NCBI GenBank assembly: GCA_036504735.1
Contig: DASXUQ010000001.1
Location: 1 to 64,000 of the forward strand
From: a bacterium
GTDB taxonomy: Bacteria > Electryoneota > RPQS01
Reading direction: 5' to 3'
Length of the DNA: 64,000 nt
Below are positions 38,173 through 46,310 of the stretch, piece by piece. Both the position numbers and the translations under genes were made by a program. The notes under the pieces were generated by a model. That model saw only the letters and a list, made by a program, of their open reading frames with translations. It did no database searches and had not been told where the DNA came from. How positions within the stretch are numbered: the first letter of the stretch is position 1; every line of letters begins with the position of its first letter.

Positions 38173-38829
38173 TTACGATTTGATCATCCACTTGGGCCAG
38201 ATGAAGAGATGGGGAAGCGTTTCGATCTTCATCGTGCGGCCCCGCGTATCGCACAACCGCTTCACCTCCGCCCCTACGGCATCACTCGGAACAATAATTT
38301 TGCGCACGTCCGCCAGGGTCAGCGAGCCATGCAGCAGCACTTCGGCCTGTGGGTGAGTGGCCACGTTATGCGGCAGAGGATCACGCTTGTGGCCTTCCAC
38401 TTTGCCGGCAAACATCTCGCGCAAACCTTCCGGGCCGGGCTTCAGATGCTTGCCCATGTCCGCCGCCGCCGAGACTTGGCAGAAGAGCGTATGGTCCCGC
38501 GAAAGCAGACTCAGATCCAGCGCCAGATGTACCCAGTCTGCGGTCCATTCCGATCTGGAGCGGCGGTAGAGCAGTTCCACATTGGGCATGGAAAGCGACG
38601 CATTGATATAGTCCAGTCCCACCGCAAACCGCTCATAGCGGTATGGATCGTGCAGATAGCGCGATGCGTCCGAGCCGTAGGCCTCTTCCAGGCTGCGAAC
38701 CGTGTGCAGCTTGCCGTCGGCAATGATCTGCGGCAGGTTCTTGTACAGATGCGTGCTGTGCAGCAGCAGAAGAATGCCGCGCCGCCGGAGTTCGTGGGCA
38801 ATCGTATCTTGGGAGAAGAAACGGATCAT
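38173..38829 (-). CDS. DarT-like (DUF4433) ADP-ribosyltransferase
   Basis: 218 residues; the ATG at 38829 overlaps the MFS gene stop as ATGA. LLHSTHLYKNLPQIIADGKL matches the NAD-binding HxThxxNLPxIxxxGxL start of DarT toxins. INASLSMPNVELLYRRSR, WVHLALDLSLL, FCQVSAAADMG and THPQAEVLLHG match the later blocks of the DarT1-like subgroup, the Glu of QAEVL being the predicted catalytic residue. DarT enzymes ADP-ribosylate bases in DNA. The usual antitoxin (DarG macrodomain, or NADAR) is not encoded nearby, so it is either an orphan or has another role. Confidence 0.72.
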   Translation of the reverse strand: MIRFFSQDTIAHELRRRGILLLLHSTHLYKNLPQIIADGKLHTVRSLEEAYGSDASRYLHDPYRYERFAVGLDYINASLSMPNVELLYRRSRSEWTADWVHLALDLSLLSRDHTLFCQVSAAADMGKHLKPGPEGLREMFAGKVEGHKRDPLPHNVATHPQAEVLLHGSLTLADVRKIIVPSDAVGAEVKRLCDTRGRTMKIETLPHLFIWPKWMIKS

Positions 38830-40172
38830 ACGACCATCAACCGTTTGTTTCGCGCCAGGGTTAATAGCGCCACGATGAGACAGATAATCGCGCCCGCCGC
38901 TACGGTGTAGGACGCGCCGAATTCGGTCGCCGCCGATCCCACCAGCATACTTCCGATGGGCATCATGCCCAGAAAGCTGGTGGTATAGAAGCCCAGCACC
39001 CGCCCCCGCAGGTGGTCCGGCGTCAGCGTTTGCAACAGCGTATTGGTGGAGGCCAGCATGCTGATGCTCGACAGGCCGACCAGCGGCAGAATCAGCAGCG
39101 AGAGCACAAAGTTGCGGGAAAACGAAAAGAGCAGAATACTGATACACAGACCGATCGCGCCGAAGATGACGACCCGGCCCCGGCGCGCGTTGTGCGGCAG
39201 CGACGCCTGATACACGCCGCCGATCAGCGCGCCGATCCCGATGGCGCCCATCAGCGCACCCAGGCCGCGCACTCCCGATTCCAGAATCTGGTCGGCGAAC
39301 ATCGGCATCAGCACCACATACGACATGATAAAGACCGAGAACACCGCGACATTCAGGATCAGCGAGCGGGCAATCCGCGCATGAATCACATACTGAAAGG
39401 CCTCCCGCCACTCCGAAGCCACGGACGCATGGTTTGTGCTGAACACCGGCGGCGGCAGATCGCGCATCGAAAGCAACGCGAAGATCATCGCCAGAAAGGA
39501 AATCGCATTGATCAAAAAACAGCCGCCCGCTCCCACCCAGGGAATAATCAGTCCCGCAATGGCAGGTCCGATCAGCCGCGTGGCATTGAAGGTGGTGGAG
39601 TTCAGCGCAATGGCATTGCCCACATACTGCTTGCCGACGATCTCGCTGACAAAGGAGAGCCGTGCCGGAGTATCCGCCGCCGTGAAAATTCCCGTGACTC
39701 CGGCGATAATCACGACCTGAAGCACCTGCACATGGTGGCTCATTGTAAAGATCGCCAGCGCCAGTGCGCACAGCGCCAGTCCCGACTGCGTGACGATCAG
39801 CAGCGTACGCTTGACCGTGCGGTCCACAATCACACCGCCGATGGAGCCTAAAATCAGCGACGGAAGCTGCGGCATCGCGCCGACGATTCCCAGCCAGAAG
39901 GCTGACCGCGTCAGATCCCACACCAGCCAGCTCTGGGCAAGGGTCTGCATCCAGGAGCCAACCAGTGAAAGGGTGAAACCTGTCCAGTAGATGCGGTAAT
40001 TGCGCACCGCGAAGGCGCCGAAAATGGGGTGCAAAGCAGACGACTGCGAGTTAGAGGTAGACTTCGGACACGGAGAAAAGATCGCGGCTGAGGAATCCCC
40101 AGCCGCTTCTAAAATAGCAACAAAAAAGTTGGCCAGCAAGACAAAAAAGCAAAATGACGTCCGCCTCACCAC
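38826..40172 (-). CDS. MFS transporter, EntS/MFS_3-like
   Basis: 448 residues if started at the GTG at 40172; the first 50 residues are unusual for the family and the true start may be nearer FGAFAVRNYRIYW. About twelve transmembrane segments follow, with SLVGSWMQTLAQSWLVWDLT and the loop GGVIVDRTVKR characteristic of MFS_3 exporters. Probable drug or siderophore efflux in the inner membrane. Its stop codon overlaps the start of the DarT-like gene, so the two are translationally coupled. Confidence 0.85.
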   Translation of the reverse strand: MVRRTSFCFFVLLANFFVAILEAAGDSSAAIFSPCPKSTSNSQSSALHPIFGAFAVRNYRIYWTGFTLSLVGSWMQTLAQSWLVWDLTRSAFWLGIVGAMPQLPSLILGSIGGVIVDRTVKRTLLIVTQSGLALCALALAIFTMSHHVQVLQVVIIAGVTGIFTAADTPARLSFVSEIVGKQYVGNAIALNSTTFNATRLIGPAIAGLIIPWVGAGGCFLINAISFLAMIFALLSMRDLPPPVFSTNHASVASEWREAFQYVIHARIARSLILNVAVFSVFIMSYVVLMPMFADQILESGVRGLGALMGAIGIGALIGGVYQASLPHNARRGRVVIFGAIGLCISILLFSFSRNFVLSLLILPLVGLSSISMLASTNTLLQTLTPDHLRGRVLGFYTTSFLGMMPIGSMLVGSAATEFGASYTVAAGAIICLIVALLTLARNKRLMVV

Positions 40173-40199
40173 GTCCGACGCGCGCTTGGAACAGGGTCA

Positions 40200-41861
40200 C
40201 TATCCCTGCGCTCGGATCATCCGCTGGAGTTCCTCAAAGAACCGCCTGTTCTTTCTGTATGCCCGCGCATAATCGGCTTCGCGCGGTGCGCCCTTTTTGC
40301 GGCAGAAATCGAACAGCGTCATCTTTTCCGAAGTCGTCCAGTGATTTACCCGGGGCATAGCCAACACAAACAGGCCCATTTGTGCAAACCGCGATTTCTC
40401 CGGCGCTGTCCAGCCTTGGTATGAGAATCCGAACTGCTGCTTCATCCGGTTCAAAATCCGGTTTTCCAGATTCTGCCGCTCCCCATCGAACTCTCCGGCA
40501 ATCACCCGTGATGCCAGCAACCCGGCTTCGGCCAGCGGGAATTCCCGATACTTTTCGGCGGACTCACCTTTGAGAGACAGAACGGCATCCGCCGCACAGA
40601 GCTTTTTCAAAATCCGTTTTGGTGTCCGGTAGCCCTTGTGTTTGGCAATCTGCGCCCGTTCGGCATCGGCCAGCTTGCGGATCTCCCCATCGACCGAACG
40701 AAATCCAAGCTTATCGTAGAACCAGAAACTCCCCGAGGCCAGGCCTTCCTCATTTTCGTAACCAAGTTGGTAACGGCGGGTGACCAGCCACGGCGCATGG
40801 CAGAGACTGTTCAGGATCCGCGCATATTGAGAATAGAGCCACGCCGCTTCGCCGCCGCGGAAGGTGTCGAACACGTTAATGGCGATCTCCGAGCGGTCAT
40901 GCAGCATCCCGCCGGCTCCGTACCCAATGGGCACATGGTTCTTCAGCACCACCAGCCCCCAGCCGACTTCCAGGGGCAACCGGAACCGGGGCTCCATAAA
41001 CCACAGGATCACCCGGATCCCGCGCTCCAAAGGAATATCATAGACCTCCGCCGGATTGCCGTGGATCGCCGGATACAGTTCGCGCAGGCGCGGCAACAGA
41101 GTACCGTAAGCCAAGTCCAGCAAGGCTCTTCCCCGCGCCGCCGGGACGGGTTCGGGTACAGATAGCGGCCGTTTGATCTCCGTCAGCAGATCGAACTTGG
41201 TACGGGCCGCTACCGGGTCCCATAGGAACAACTTCGGCGGTTTGCCATCTTCCAGGAGCGTGCGGGACGGACCCTCCCCTGTCAGGGTCATGAGCAGCGA
41301 CAGGTCCATCGCATTGTAAATTTGCTGGCCTGCAGGACCGGGAAATGTGCGGGAAATGGCATCGACTACCCAATCCAGAGATGTCCCGTGGGACGGCCCG
41401 CGAGCGGCCTTTATGAACCCTTGAGCAGTGGTGTCCGCATCATCCACGGCATCCCCTTCGGCTGGCTCGATCCAGAGCGGCAAATACTCCGCCAGCGGGT
41501 CCGATGCGCGGTCAGCATAGGCTTCCCAGTCGATCTCCACCCCATCTCCCAGCCGCGCCATCAGCCAGCGGGCCATCTCCAGATCGTAGGGATAGTAGAT
41601 CTCGGTTCCGACAATGCCCGTTTGTGCCAATTCCGCGCGCGGCGTCTTCTTCAGTGTTGCCACGCGCTGCCCGAAGCGGCCAAGTTCCCCTTCGCAGAAC
41701 TGGCGGATAGCCACGGACCGGGGATAGGCTTTGTAGAACTGCAGCAGTTCGTGCAGCGTCAGCAGCCCATCGGAGCCCGTGGCCGTTGCCGCCAGCTTTT
41801 GCAGCAGCGCCAGTGTCCGTTCCGGATCGGGATGGGAACGCAATTCCTTGACAGGGTTCAT
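40200..41861 (-). CDS. Uncharacterised 553-residue protein with GNAT-like segment
   Basis: No signal peptide or membrane segment. The middle (about 300-400) contains PLEVGWGLVVLKNHVPIGYG, INVFDTFRGGEAAWLY and GSFWFYDKLGFRS; the last is reminiscent of the C-terminal strand-helix of GNAT acyltransferases (YxxxGF). The N-terminal third is helical and hydrophilic. I do not recognise a named family and give no reaction. Not obviously coupled to the neighbouring MFS/DarT-like unit, which begins 27 bases downstream on the same strand and might be co-transcribed. Confidence 0.75.
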   Translation of the reverse strand: MNPVKELRSHPDPERTLALLQKLAATATGSDGLLTLHELLQFYKAYPRSVAIRQFCEGELGRFGQRVATLKKTPRAELAQTGIVGTEIYYPYDLEMARWLMARLGDGVEIDWEAYADRASDPLAEYLPLWIEPAEGDAVDDADTTAQGFIKAARGPSHGTSLDWVVDAISRTFPGPAGQQIYNAMDLSLLMTLTGEGPSRTLLEDGKPPKLFLWDPVAARTKFDLLTEIKRPLSVPEPVPAARGRALLDLAYGTLLPRLRELYPAIHGNPAEVYDIPLERGIRVILWFMEPRFRLPLEVGWGLVVLKNHVPIGYGAGGMLHDRSEIAINVFDTFRGGEAAWLYSQYARILNSLCHAPWLVTRRYQLGYENEEGLASGSFWFYDKLGFRSVDGEIRKLADAERAQIAKHKGYRTPKRILKKLCAADAVLSLKGESAEKYREFPLAEAGLLASRVIAGEFDGERQNLENRILNRMKQQFGFSYQGWTAPEKSRFAQMGLFVLAMPRVNHWTTSEKMTLFDFCRKKGAPREADYARAYRKNRRFFEELQRMIRAQG

Positions 41862-41929
41862 GGGTCAAAATCCAAAAAGCTAAAGTGAAGACCCTTGGAG
41901 GCAGCAACGAAGCCCCGGGTTTGTGGTGG

Positions 41930-41950
41930 GGGCCGGTCTAAAACCGGCCC
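41930..41950. repeat. Hairpin GGGCCGGT/ACCGGCCC
   Basis: An 8-bp perfect stem between the 553-residue gene and the histone-like gene; related in style to the other G/C-rich palindromes of the window. Confidence 0.5.
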
Positions 41951-41990
41951 GCGCCCCTTCAGCCGGCCATCGTTCGCAAGGTCCAGATAA

Positions 41991-42024
41991 CAAAAGCCGG
42001 CCACGCGATAAGCCACGGGCCGGC
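41991..42024 (-). terminator. Terminator of the histone-like gene
   Basis: On the minus strand GCCGGCC pairs with GGCCGGC around a 15-base spacer and is followed by TTTTG, 35 bases past the gene's stop. Confidence 0.65.
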
Positions 42025-42058
42025 AAATGGTTCGCCGAGAAAACAAGGCAATAGAAAG

Positions 42059-42430
42059 TTACATTGCCGCGGGCATGGCCTTCTTGGCGGCCTTCTTCGG
42101 GGCAGCCCTCTTCACGGTTGCCTTCTTCGGGGCGGCCTTCTTTGCCGTCGCCTTCTTCGGAGCGGCCTTCTTCGCGGTGGCCTTCTTCACGACCTTCTTC
42201 GCGACCTTCTTCGGGGCGGCCTTCTTCACGGTAGCCTTCTTCACGATCTTCTTGGCAACCTTCTTCGGGGCGGCCTTCTTCACGGTAGCCTTCTTCACGA
42301 TCTTCTTGGCGACCTTCTTCGGGGCAGCCTTCTTCACGGTAGCCTTCTTCACGGCCTTCTTCGGGGCGGCTTTCTTGGCAGTCGCCTTCTTCGGGGCGGC
42401 TTTCTTCACGGTTGCCTTTTTCGTAGGCAT
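42059..42430 (-). CDS. Lys/Ala-rich histone H1-like DNA-binding protein
   Basis: 123 residues from the ATG at 42430, with AAGGAG eight bases upstream; an in-frame ATG at 42454 is less likely. Almost the whole protein consists of KKATVKKAAPKK-type repeats (Lys, Ala, Pro, Thr, Val), like the C-terminal tail of histone H1 and bacterial Hc1/AlgP-type proteins. No folded domain. Expected to bind and compact DNA by charge. DNA shows a 57-base tandem repeat unit (KKAAPKKVAKKIVKKATV), so copy number may vary. Other reading frames across it are open because of the repeat and are not genes. Confidence 0.85.
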   Translation of the reverse strand: MPTKKATVKKAAPKKATAKKAAPKKAVKKATVKKAAPKKVAKKIVKKATVKKAAPKKVAKKIVKKATVKKAAPKKVAKKVVKKATAKKAAPKKATAKKAAPKKATVKRAAPKKAAKKAMPAAM

Positions 42431-42760
42431 AATCATTCTCCTTGAACTGAACATTGAGGGCAGGGACTCGTTCGGGAACGAACAGATGTTTCTGTTTGGC
42501 CGGGAACCACGCTCTACCCTCGCCTGCGCGGGTTCCCCTCTGGCCGTAATCGCCAGGTCCGTGCGGCGGACCGGGCGGTATTGCGGGCTGCATCACCCGA
42601 AGGCAACGCGGCCGACATCTCTATCATCAAGCCTTCGATGGAAGGCCGATACGATCGTTCTCGAACGTTGGCTCGCGCGTCGAACGCTGCGTGCCGTTTT
42701 CAGTTTAGCCTATAGAGCAAGTTTCGGGCCGAATACGGCGGAAGTGGCTCTATTGCGCTC
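42431..42760 (-). other. Hairpin-rich leader upstream of the histone-like gene
   Basis: About 330 noncoding bases. Several stems can be drawn: CGTTC/GAACG near 42469-42480, GGGAACC/GGTTCCC (42502-42537), GGTCCG/CGGACC (42557-42572), GCCTTC/GAAGGC (42631-42646) and CGTTC/GAACG near 42656-42667. It follows the terminator-like hairpin at 42761 and precedes the start codon at 42430, so it could be a structured 5' leader. No open frame is convincing. Confidence 0.45.
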
Positions 42761-42787
42761 AAAAAAGCACTCGGACTCTGCCGAGCG
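42761..42787 (-). terminator. Terminator-like hairpin with T6
   Basis: Read on the minus strand: CGCTCGG, six bases, CCGAGTG (7 bp with one G-T pair), then C and six T. It stands 330 bases before the histone-like start and about 380 bases after the promoter-like site at 43148-43176. Confidence 0.55.
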
Positions 42788-43141
42788 GATCGTGAATCGC
42801 ACCCGGCGATCCCTTGATCAGCGCCCATTTGGCGGTCTCAGGTGAGCATCTCGAGAGGCATGATCACGCCCCGGTCGGGCGAATCATGGTCGCGCGGCTC
42901 TTGCCACACGCCATCTCGACAGGCGTCGAATACGCGACGCTCACACCGGTTCTTCTGCCGCGAATCAGACACATCGTGTGTCCGTCATCGCGTGTCCATC
43001 ACCGCATCTCACTCTGAAAATTCTCTCTATGAGACAGCGCGTGTGCGCGCGCTGTTCCATGGGGTGAGTGCCGTCAAGGGACTCGCATCGCTCACAGAAC
43101 ATGTCCGCGCTTCATGCATCACACGCGTGCGGCGAACAAAC
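42761..43141 (-). ncRNA. Candidate noncoding RNA of about 380 nt
   Basis: A promoter-like pair (43148-43176) and an intrinsic-terminator-like hairpin (42761-42787) bracket this stretch on the same strand, and no reading frame inside is convincing. It contains further stems such as ACAGCGCG/CGCGCTGT (43033-43054) and GACACA/TGTGTC (42968-42982). I looked for the conserved sequences of tmRNA, RNase P RNA and SRP RNA and did not find them. Could instead be an attenuated leader of the histone-like gene or simply noncoding spacer. Confidence 0.35.
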
Positions 43142-43147
43142 GCCCGA

Positions 43148-43176
43148 AATATATAACACAATTTATAAAAATGCAA
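43148..43176 (-). promoter_or_regulatory. Sigma70-like promoter on the minus strand
   Basis: TTGCAT (43176-43171), a 17-base spacer and TATATT (43153-43148) in an AT-rich patch just downstream of polA, directed toward the histone-like gene. Based on consensus only. Confidence 0.45.
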
Positions 43177-43194
43177 GTGCTTTGCGGTAAAAAG

Positions 43195-45942
43195 TCAAGC
43201 GTGAGCACCAAGCCAGCTTGAACCCGAGCCGATCTCAACCATCACAGGTACACGCAGCGGGAGCGCAGTCTGCATTTCGTGCCGCACCATCTCCGCGAGC
43301 CGCTCGATTTCGTCGTCGGGTGCTTCGAAAACGAGTTCATCGTGGACCTGCAAGAGCATTTTTGCGGCAAATTTTTCCGCGTTCAAGCGGCGATGAATGG
43401 CGATCATCGCCAACTTGATCATGTCCGCCGCGCTGCCCTGCACCGGTGTGTTGATCGCCGTGCGCTCGGCAAACTGCCGCACCTGACGGTCGGGCGCTTC
43501 GATGTCGGGAATCTTTCTCTGCCGCCCGAGGATCGTCTCCACGTAACCGCGCTTGCGGCACTCCTCAATCGTGCGGCGCATGAACTCCGTCACGCCGGGA
43601 TAAAGGGCAAAGTAGTTCTCGCGGAAGACGCGGGCCTCATGGCGCGGAAGGCCCAACTCCTGAGCCAGCCCGAAGTCGGTCTGACCGTAAATAATCCCGA
43701 AGTTGACCGTCTTGGCCGCCCGCCGCATGTTGACGTCCACCATCCCCACCGGCACCTGAAAGATCAGCGCCGCCGTCTCGGTGTGAATATCGCCTCCGCG
43801 CTCGAAGGCCTCCAGCATCCGCTCGTCGCCGGACAGATGGGCCATGATCCGCAGCTCGATCTGGCTGTAATCTGCCGAGACCATCTTCCAGCCCTTGGTC
43901 CCCGCCACGAAGCTCTCGCGGATTCCCCGCGCCACCTCGGTGCGGATCGGAATATTCTGCAAATTGGGATTGACCGACGACAGGCGGCCCGTGGCGGCCA
44001 CCGTCTGGCTGAAGGTCGTGTGCACCCGCCCGGTATCCGGATGGACCAGCCCCGGCAGCGTATCCACGTACGTGTTCTTGAGCTTGGACAGCATGCGGTA
44101 ATCCATCAACCGTTTGGGCAGTTCATGCATCGGCGCGAGCACCGTCAGGGTGTCGATATCCGTGGACGGCCCGCTCTTCAGCATCCGCTGCACCGGCAGT
44201 TTCAGCTTCTCAAAGAGAATCATCGCCAGCTTCTTGGGGGAGTTCAGATTGAAAACCTCGCCCGCCAGCCGGAAGCAATCTTCTTCTATACGTGAGAGAT
44301 CTCGCTCGAGTTCCTTGCTCATGGTGTGCAGCAGGTCCACGTCGAGCTTGACGCCGGTGAATTCCATGTCGCACAGCACGGGCATCAGCGGCAGTTCGAT
44401 GTCGCAGAGGATCCGGCCCTGATTTTCCAGCAACGGTTCGAGCACATGGGATAGCCGCAGGGCATAATCGGCATCCTCACACGCGTACTCACTGACCCGT
44501 TCCACGTCCACCTCGCGCATCGTGATCTGGTCCTTGCCGCGCCGGCCCAGCAGTTCCTGCGTCGCGATCTTGGGCAGCTTGAGGTAGTCTCTGGCCAGAC
44601 TGTCGAGGCTGAGCGTGCGGTCGCCGGGGTTCAGCAGATAGGCCGCGAGGATCGTGTCAAAGGCGACTCCCTCAACCTCAATTCCGTAGGTTTTATACAC
44701 CAGAACATCGTACTTGAGGTTCTGTCCGGTCTTGGGAACATTTGAATTTTCGAGGACTTCCGCCACAATCGAAAGATAGGTTGCAACTCCGGCGGGGACC
44801 TCGTGGCCGAAGCGCAGGAAGCGGCGGCCCGGTTTGGCGGGACCGTCCAGATGGTCCATCGAGATGTACACCGCCTCCCCTTCCACCGTCGAGAAGCTCG
44901 CGCCCACCAGTTCGGCGCGCATCGGATCGGTGCCCGTCGTCTCCACGTCAAAGGACAGCAGCGGCTTCTCTTTTTGCCATTGCGCCGCCAGTTCTTCAAG
45001 CTCCGCGGTGGTCGAGACCGTGCGGAACTTGCGGACGGATCTGCCCGTGTCAGCGTGCTTTGCGGACGTTCCGCCGAACACAGTGCGGAGCCTTTCGACC
45101 AACTTGAAGAGTTCCAGATCAATCAGCAGCCGCTCCAGTTCGGGGTTCCAGATCATCCCCAGGGTCAGTTCTTCGGGTTTGAACTCTACCGGAGCTTTGC
45201 GGTCGATGGTCACCAGTTCGCGCGCCAAAAGCACCTTCTCGCGGTCCCGGATCAGGGCCTCGCGCATTTTGGAGGGCTTCATGGAAGGCGCGGCATCGAG
45301 GACCTTATCCAGCGAGCCGTACTCGGTGATGAGTTTGACGGCGGTTTTGGGGCCGATGCCTTCGGCTCCGGGCACATTATCGCTGGTGTCCCCGGTCAGC
45401 GCCAGCACATCGACCACCTTCTCCGGCGGCACTCCGAAGTGTTGCTGCACCTCCTCAGGCCCCATCAGCACCACACCGTCCGGTTTGGCGTTCCACATCC
45501 GCACCTTCTCGGTCACCAGTTGCTGATAGTCCTTGTCCCCGGTGACCATCACCACCTCAAACCCTTCCTGCTCGGCATCGGTAGCCATGGTCCCGATCAC
45601 ATCATCGGCCTCCCAGCCGGGCCTTGAGATGATGCGGATTCCGGTGGACTCCAGCACCTGATAGAGCCGTCCGAGCTGGCTGACCAGCTCGTCGGGCATC
45701 TTCTGCCGCGTGGCCTTGTAGGTGGGCAGGGTCTTGTGGCGGAAGGTCGGCGCGGGCGTGTCGAAGACAATCGCCATATGGCTCGGCTTCTCGTTCTCGA
45801 TCAGGTTGAACAGAGACGTCAGAAACCCGTAAATCGCCGAGGTGATCTCCCCCCGGCTGGTCCGCAACGGATTGCGGATAAACGCAAAGTGCGCGCGATA
45901 CATCTGCGCGGACCCGTCAATCAAAAATAAGCGATCGCTCAT
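43195..45942 (-). CDS. polA: DNA polymerase I
   Basis: 915 residues with all three domains. 5'-3' exonuclease: FLIDGSAQMYRAHFAF, SRPGWEADDVIGT and GDTSDNVPGAEGIGPKTA. 3'-5' proofreading domain with the metal ligands of Exo I still present in SFDVETTGTDP. Polymerase: motif A DYSQIELRIMAHLSGD, motif B RRAAKTVNFGIIYGQ and motif C VHDELVFE. Role in Okazaki-fragment processing and repair. Single gene; unlike many Bacteria with inactive exonuclease motifs, both nuclease sites look complete. Confidence 0.98.
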   Translation of the reverse strand: MSDRLFLIDGSAQMYRAHFAFIRNPLRTSRGEITSAIYGFLTSLFNLIENEKPSHMAIVFDTPAPTFRHKTLPTYKATRQKMPDELVSQLGRLYQVLESTGIRIISRPGWEADDVIGTMATDAEQEGFEVVMVTGDKDYQQLVTEKVRMWNAKPDGVVLMGPEEVQQHFGVPPEKVVDVLALTGDTSDNVPGAEGIGPKTAVKLITEYGSLDKVLDAAPSMKPSKMREALIRDREKVLLARELVTIDRKAPVEFKPEELTLGMIWNPELERLLIDLELFKLVERLRTVFGGTSAKHADTGRSVRKFRTVSTTAELEELAAQWQKEKPLLSFDVETTGTDPMRAELVGASFSTVEGEAVYISMDHLDGPAKPGRRFLRFGHEVPAGVATYLSIVAEVLENSNVPKTGQNLKYDVLVYKTYGIEVEGVAFDTILAAYLLNPGDRTLSLDSLARDYLKLPKIATQELLGRRGKDQITMREVDVERVSEYACEDADYALRLSHVLEPLLENQGRILCDIELPLMPVLCDMEFTGVKLDVDLLHTMSKELERDLSRIEEDCFRLAGEVFNLNSPKKLAMILFEKLKLPVQRMLKSGPSTDIDTLTVLAPMHELPKRLMDYRMLSKLKNTYVDTLPGLVHPDTGRVHTTFSQTVAATGRLSSVNPNLQNIPIRTEVARGIRESFVAGTKGWKMVSADYSQIELRIMAHLSGDERMLEAFERGGDIHTETAALIFQVPVGMVDVNMRRAAKTVNFGIIYGQTDFGLAQELGLPRHEARVFRENYFALYPGVTEFMRRTIEECRKRGYVETILGRQRKIPDIEAPDRQVRQFAERTAINTPVQGSAADMIKLAMIAIHRRLNAEKFAAKMLLQVHDELVFEAPDDEIERLAEMVRHEMQTALPLRVPVMVEIGSGSSWLGAHA

Positions 45943-45953
45943 GACTACCTAAA

Positions 45954-45987
45954 AGGCTGAAACTCTGAAATTCTGAAACGCTGAAAA
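45954..45987. repeat. TTTCAG-unit repeat, copy 3 (inverse)
   Basis: Units GGCTGAAA, CTCTGAAA, TTCTGAAA, CGCTGAAA in tandem, beginning twelve bases upstream of the polA start codon. Confidence 0.75.
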
Positions 45988-46127
45988 AAGAAGCCAAGAA
46001 GCCAAAATCAAAACACGCCGCCTCAAAACCACACTACCCCGCACCCTCCGGGTGCGGTTGAAAGAAAGAAATTCTTCCCTTACTTCCGGCGGCCTCCCGG
46101 CCGCCTCTTCAACCCACCCAACAACCT

Positions 46128-46163
46128 TTGTCATCCTGAACGCAGTGAAGGACCTCGGGTTCA
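46128..46163 (-). repeat. Common interspersed sequence (GTCATCCTGAACGCAGTGAAG type)
   Basis: Reverse translation in one frame gives MNPRSFTAFRMTK, the well-known spurious peptide produced by this widely distributed noncoding repeat in many bacterial genomes. Confidence 0.7.
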
Positions 46164-46310
46164 TCTTGCGATGTTGGCTACTTGTCCGTGAAACGCGATC
46201 TCGCCGCAGGCGGACAGCCGCCCATTCACATCACGCCGTGGTGCCTCTCCAGAGGCACCCGGTCGTGCAGATATGTGCATGTGGGGGCTCTGGAGAGTCA
46301 TCGCTGCGAT

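Larger units (their letters stand above)
45943..46310. other. Repeat- and hairpin-rich intergenic region
   Basis: 368 bases upstream of polA without a supported gene. Contains an inverse TTTCAG-unit stretch (45954-45987), hairpins at 46039-46057 (CCGCACCC/GGGTGCGG) and 46240-46259 (GGTGCCTCT/AGAGGCACC), and a common interspersed sequence at 46128-46163. Confidence 0.6.

Noticed and set aside
42027-42845. Open frames on both strands with FFGAAFF or EEGREEG repeats
   Set aside because: They are alternative readings of the 57-base repeat of the histone-like gene; only the Lys/Ala frame has a ribosome-binding site and a plausible product.
42431-43141. tmRNA, RNase P RNA or SRP RNA in the large gap
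   Set aside because: None of their conserved sequence blocks could be found on either strand; kept only as an unnamed candidate RNA.
45949-46164. Short frame beginning MNPRSFTAFRMTK
   Set aside because: Known spurious peptide from a widespread noncoding interspersed sequence.
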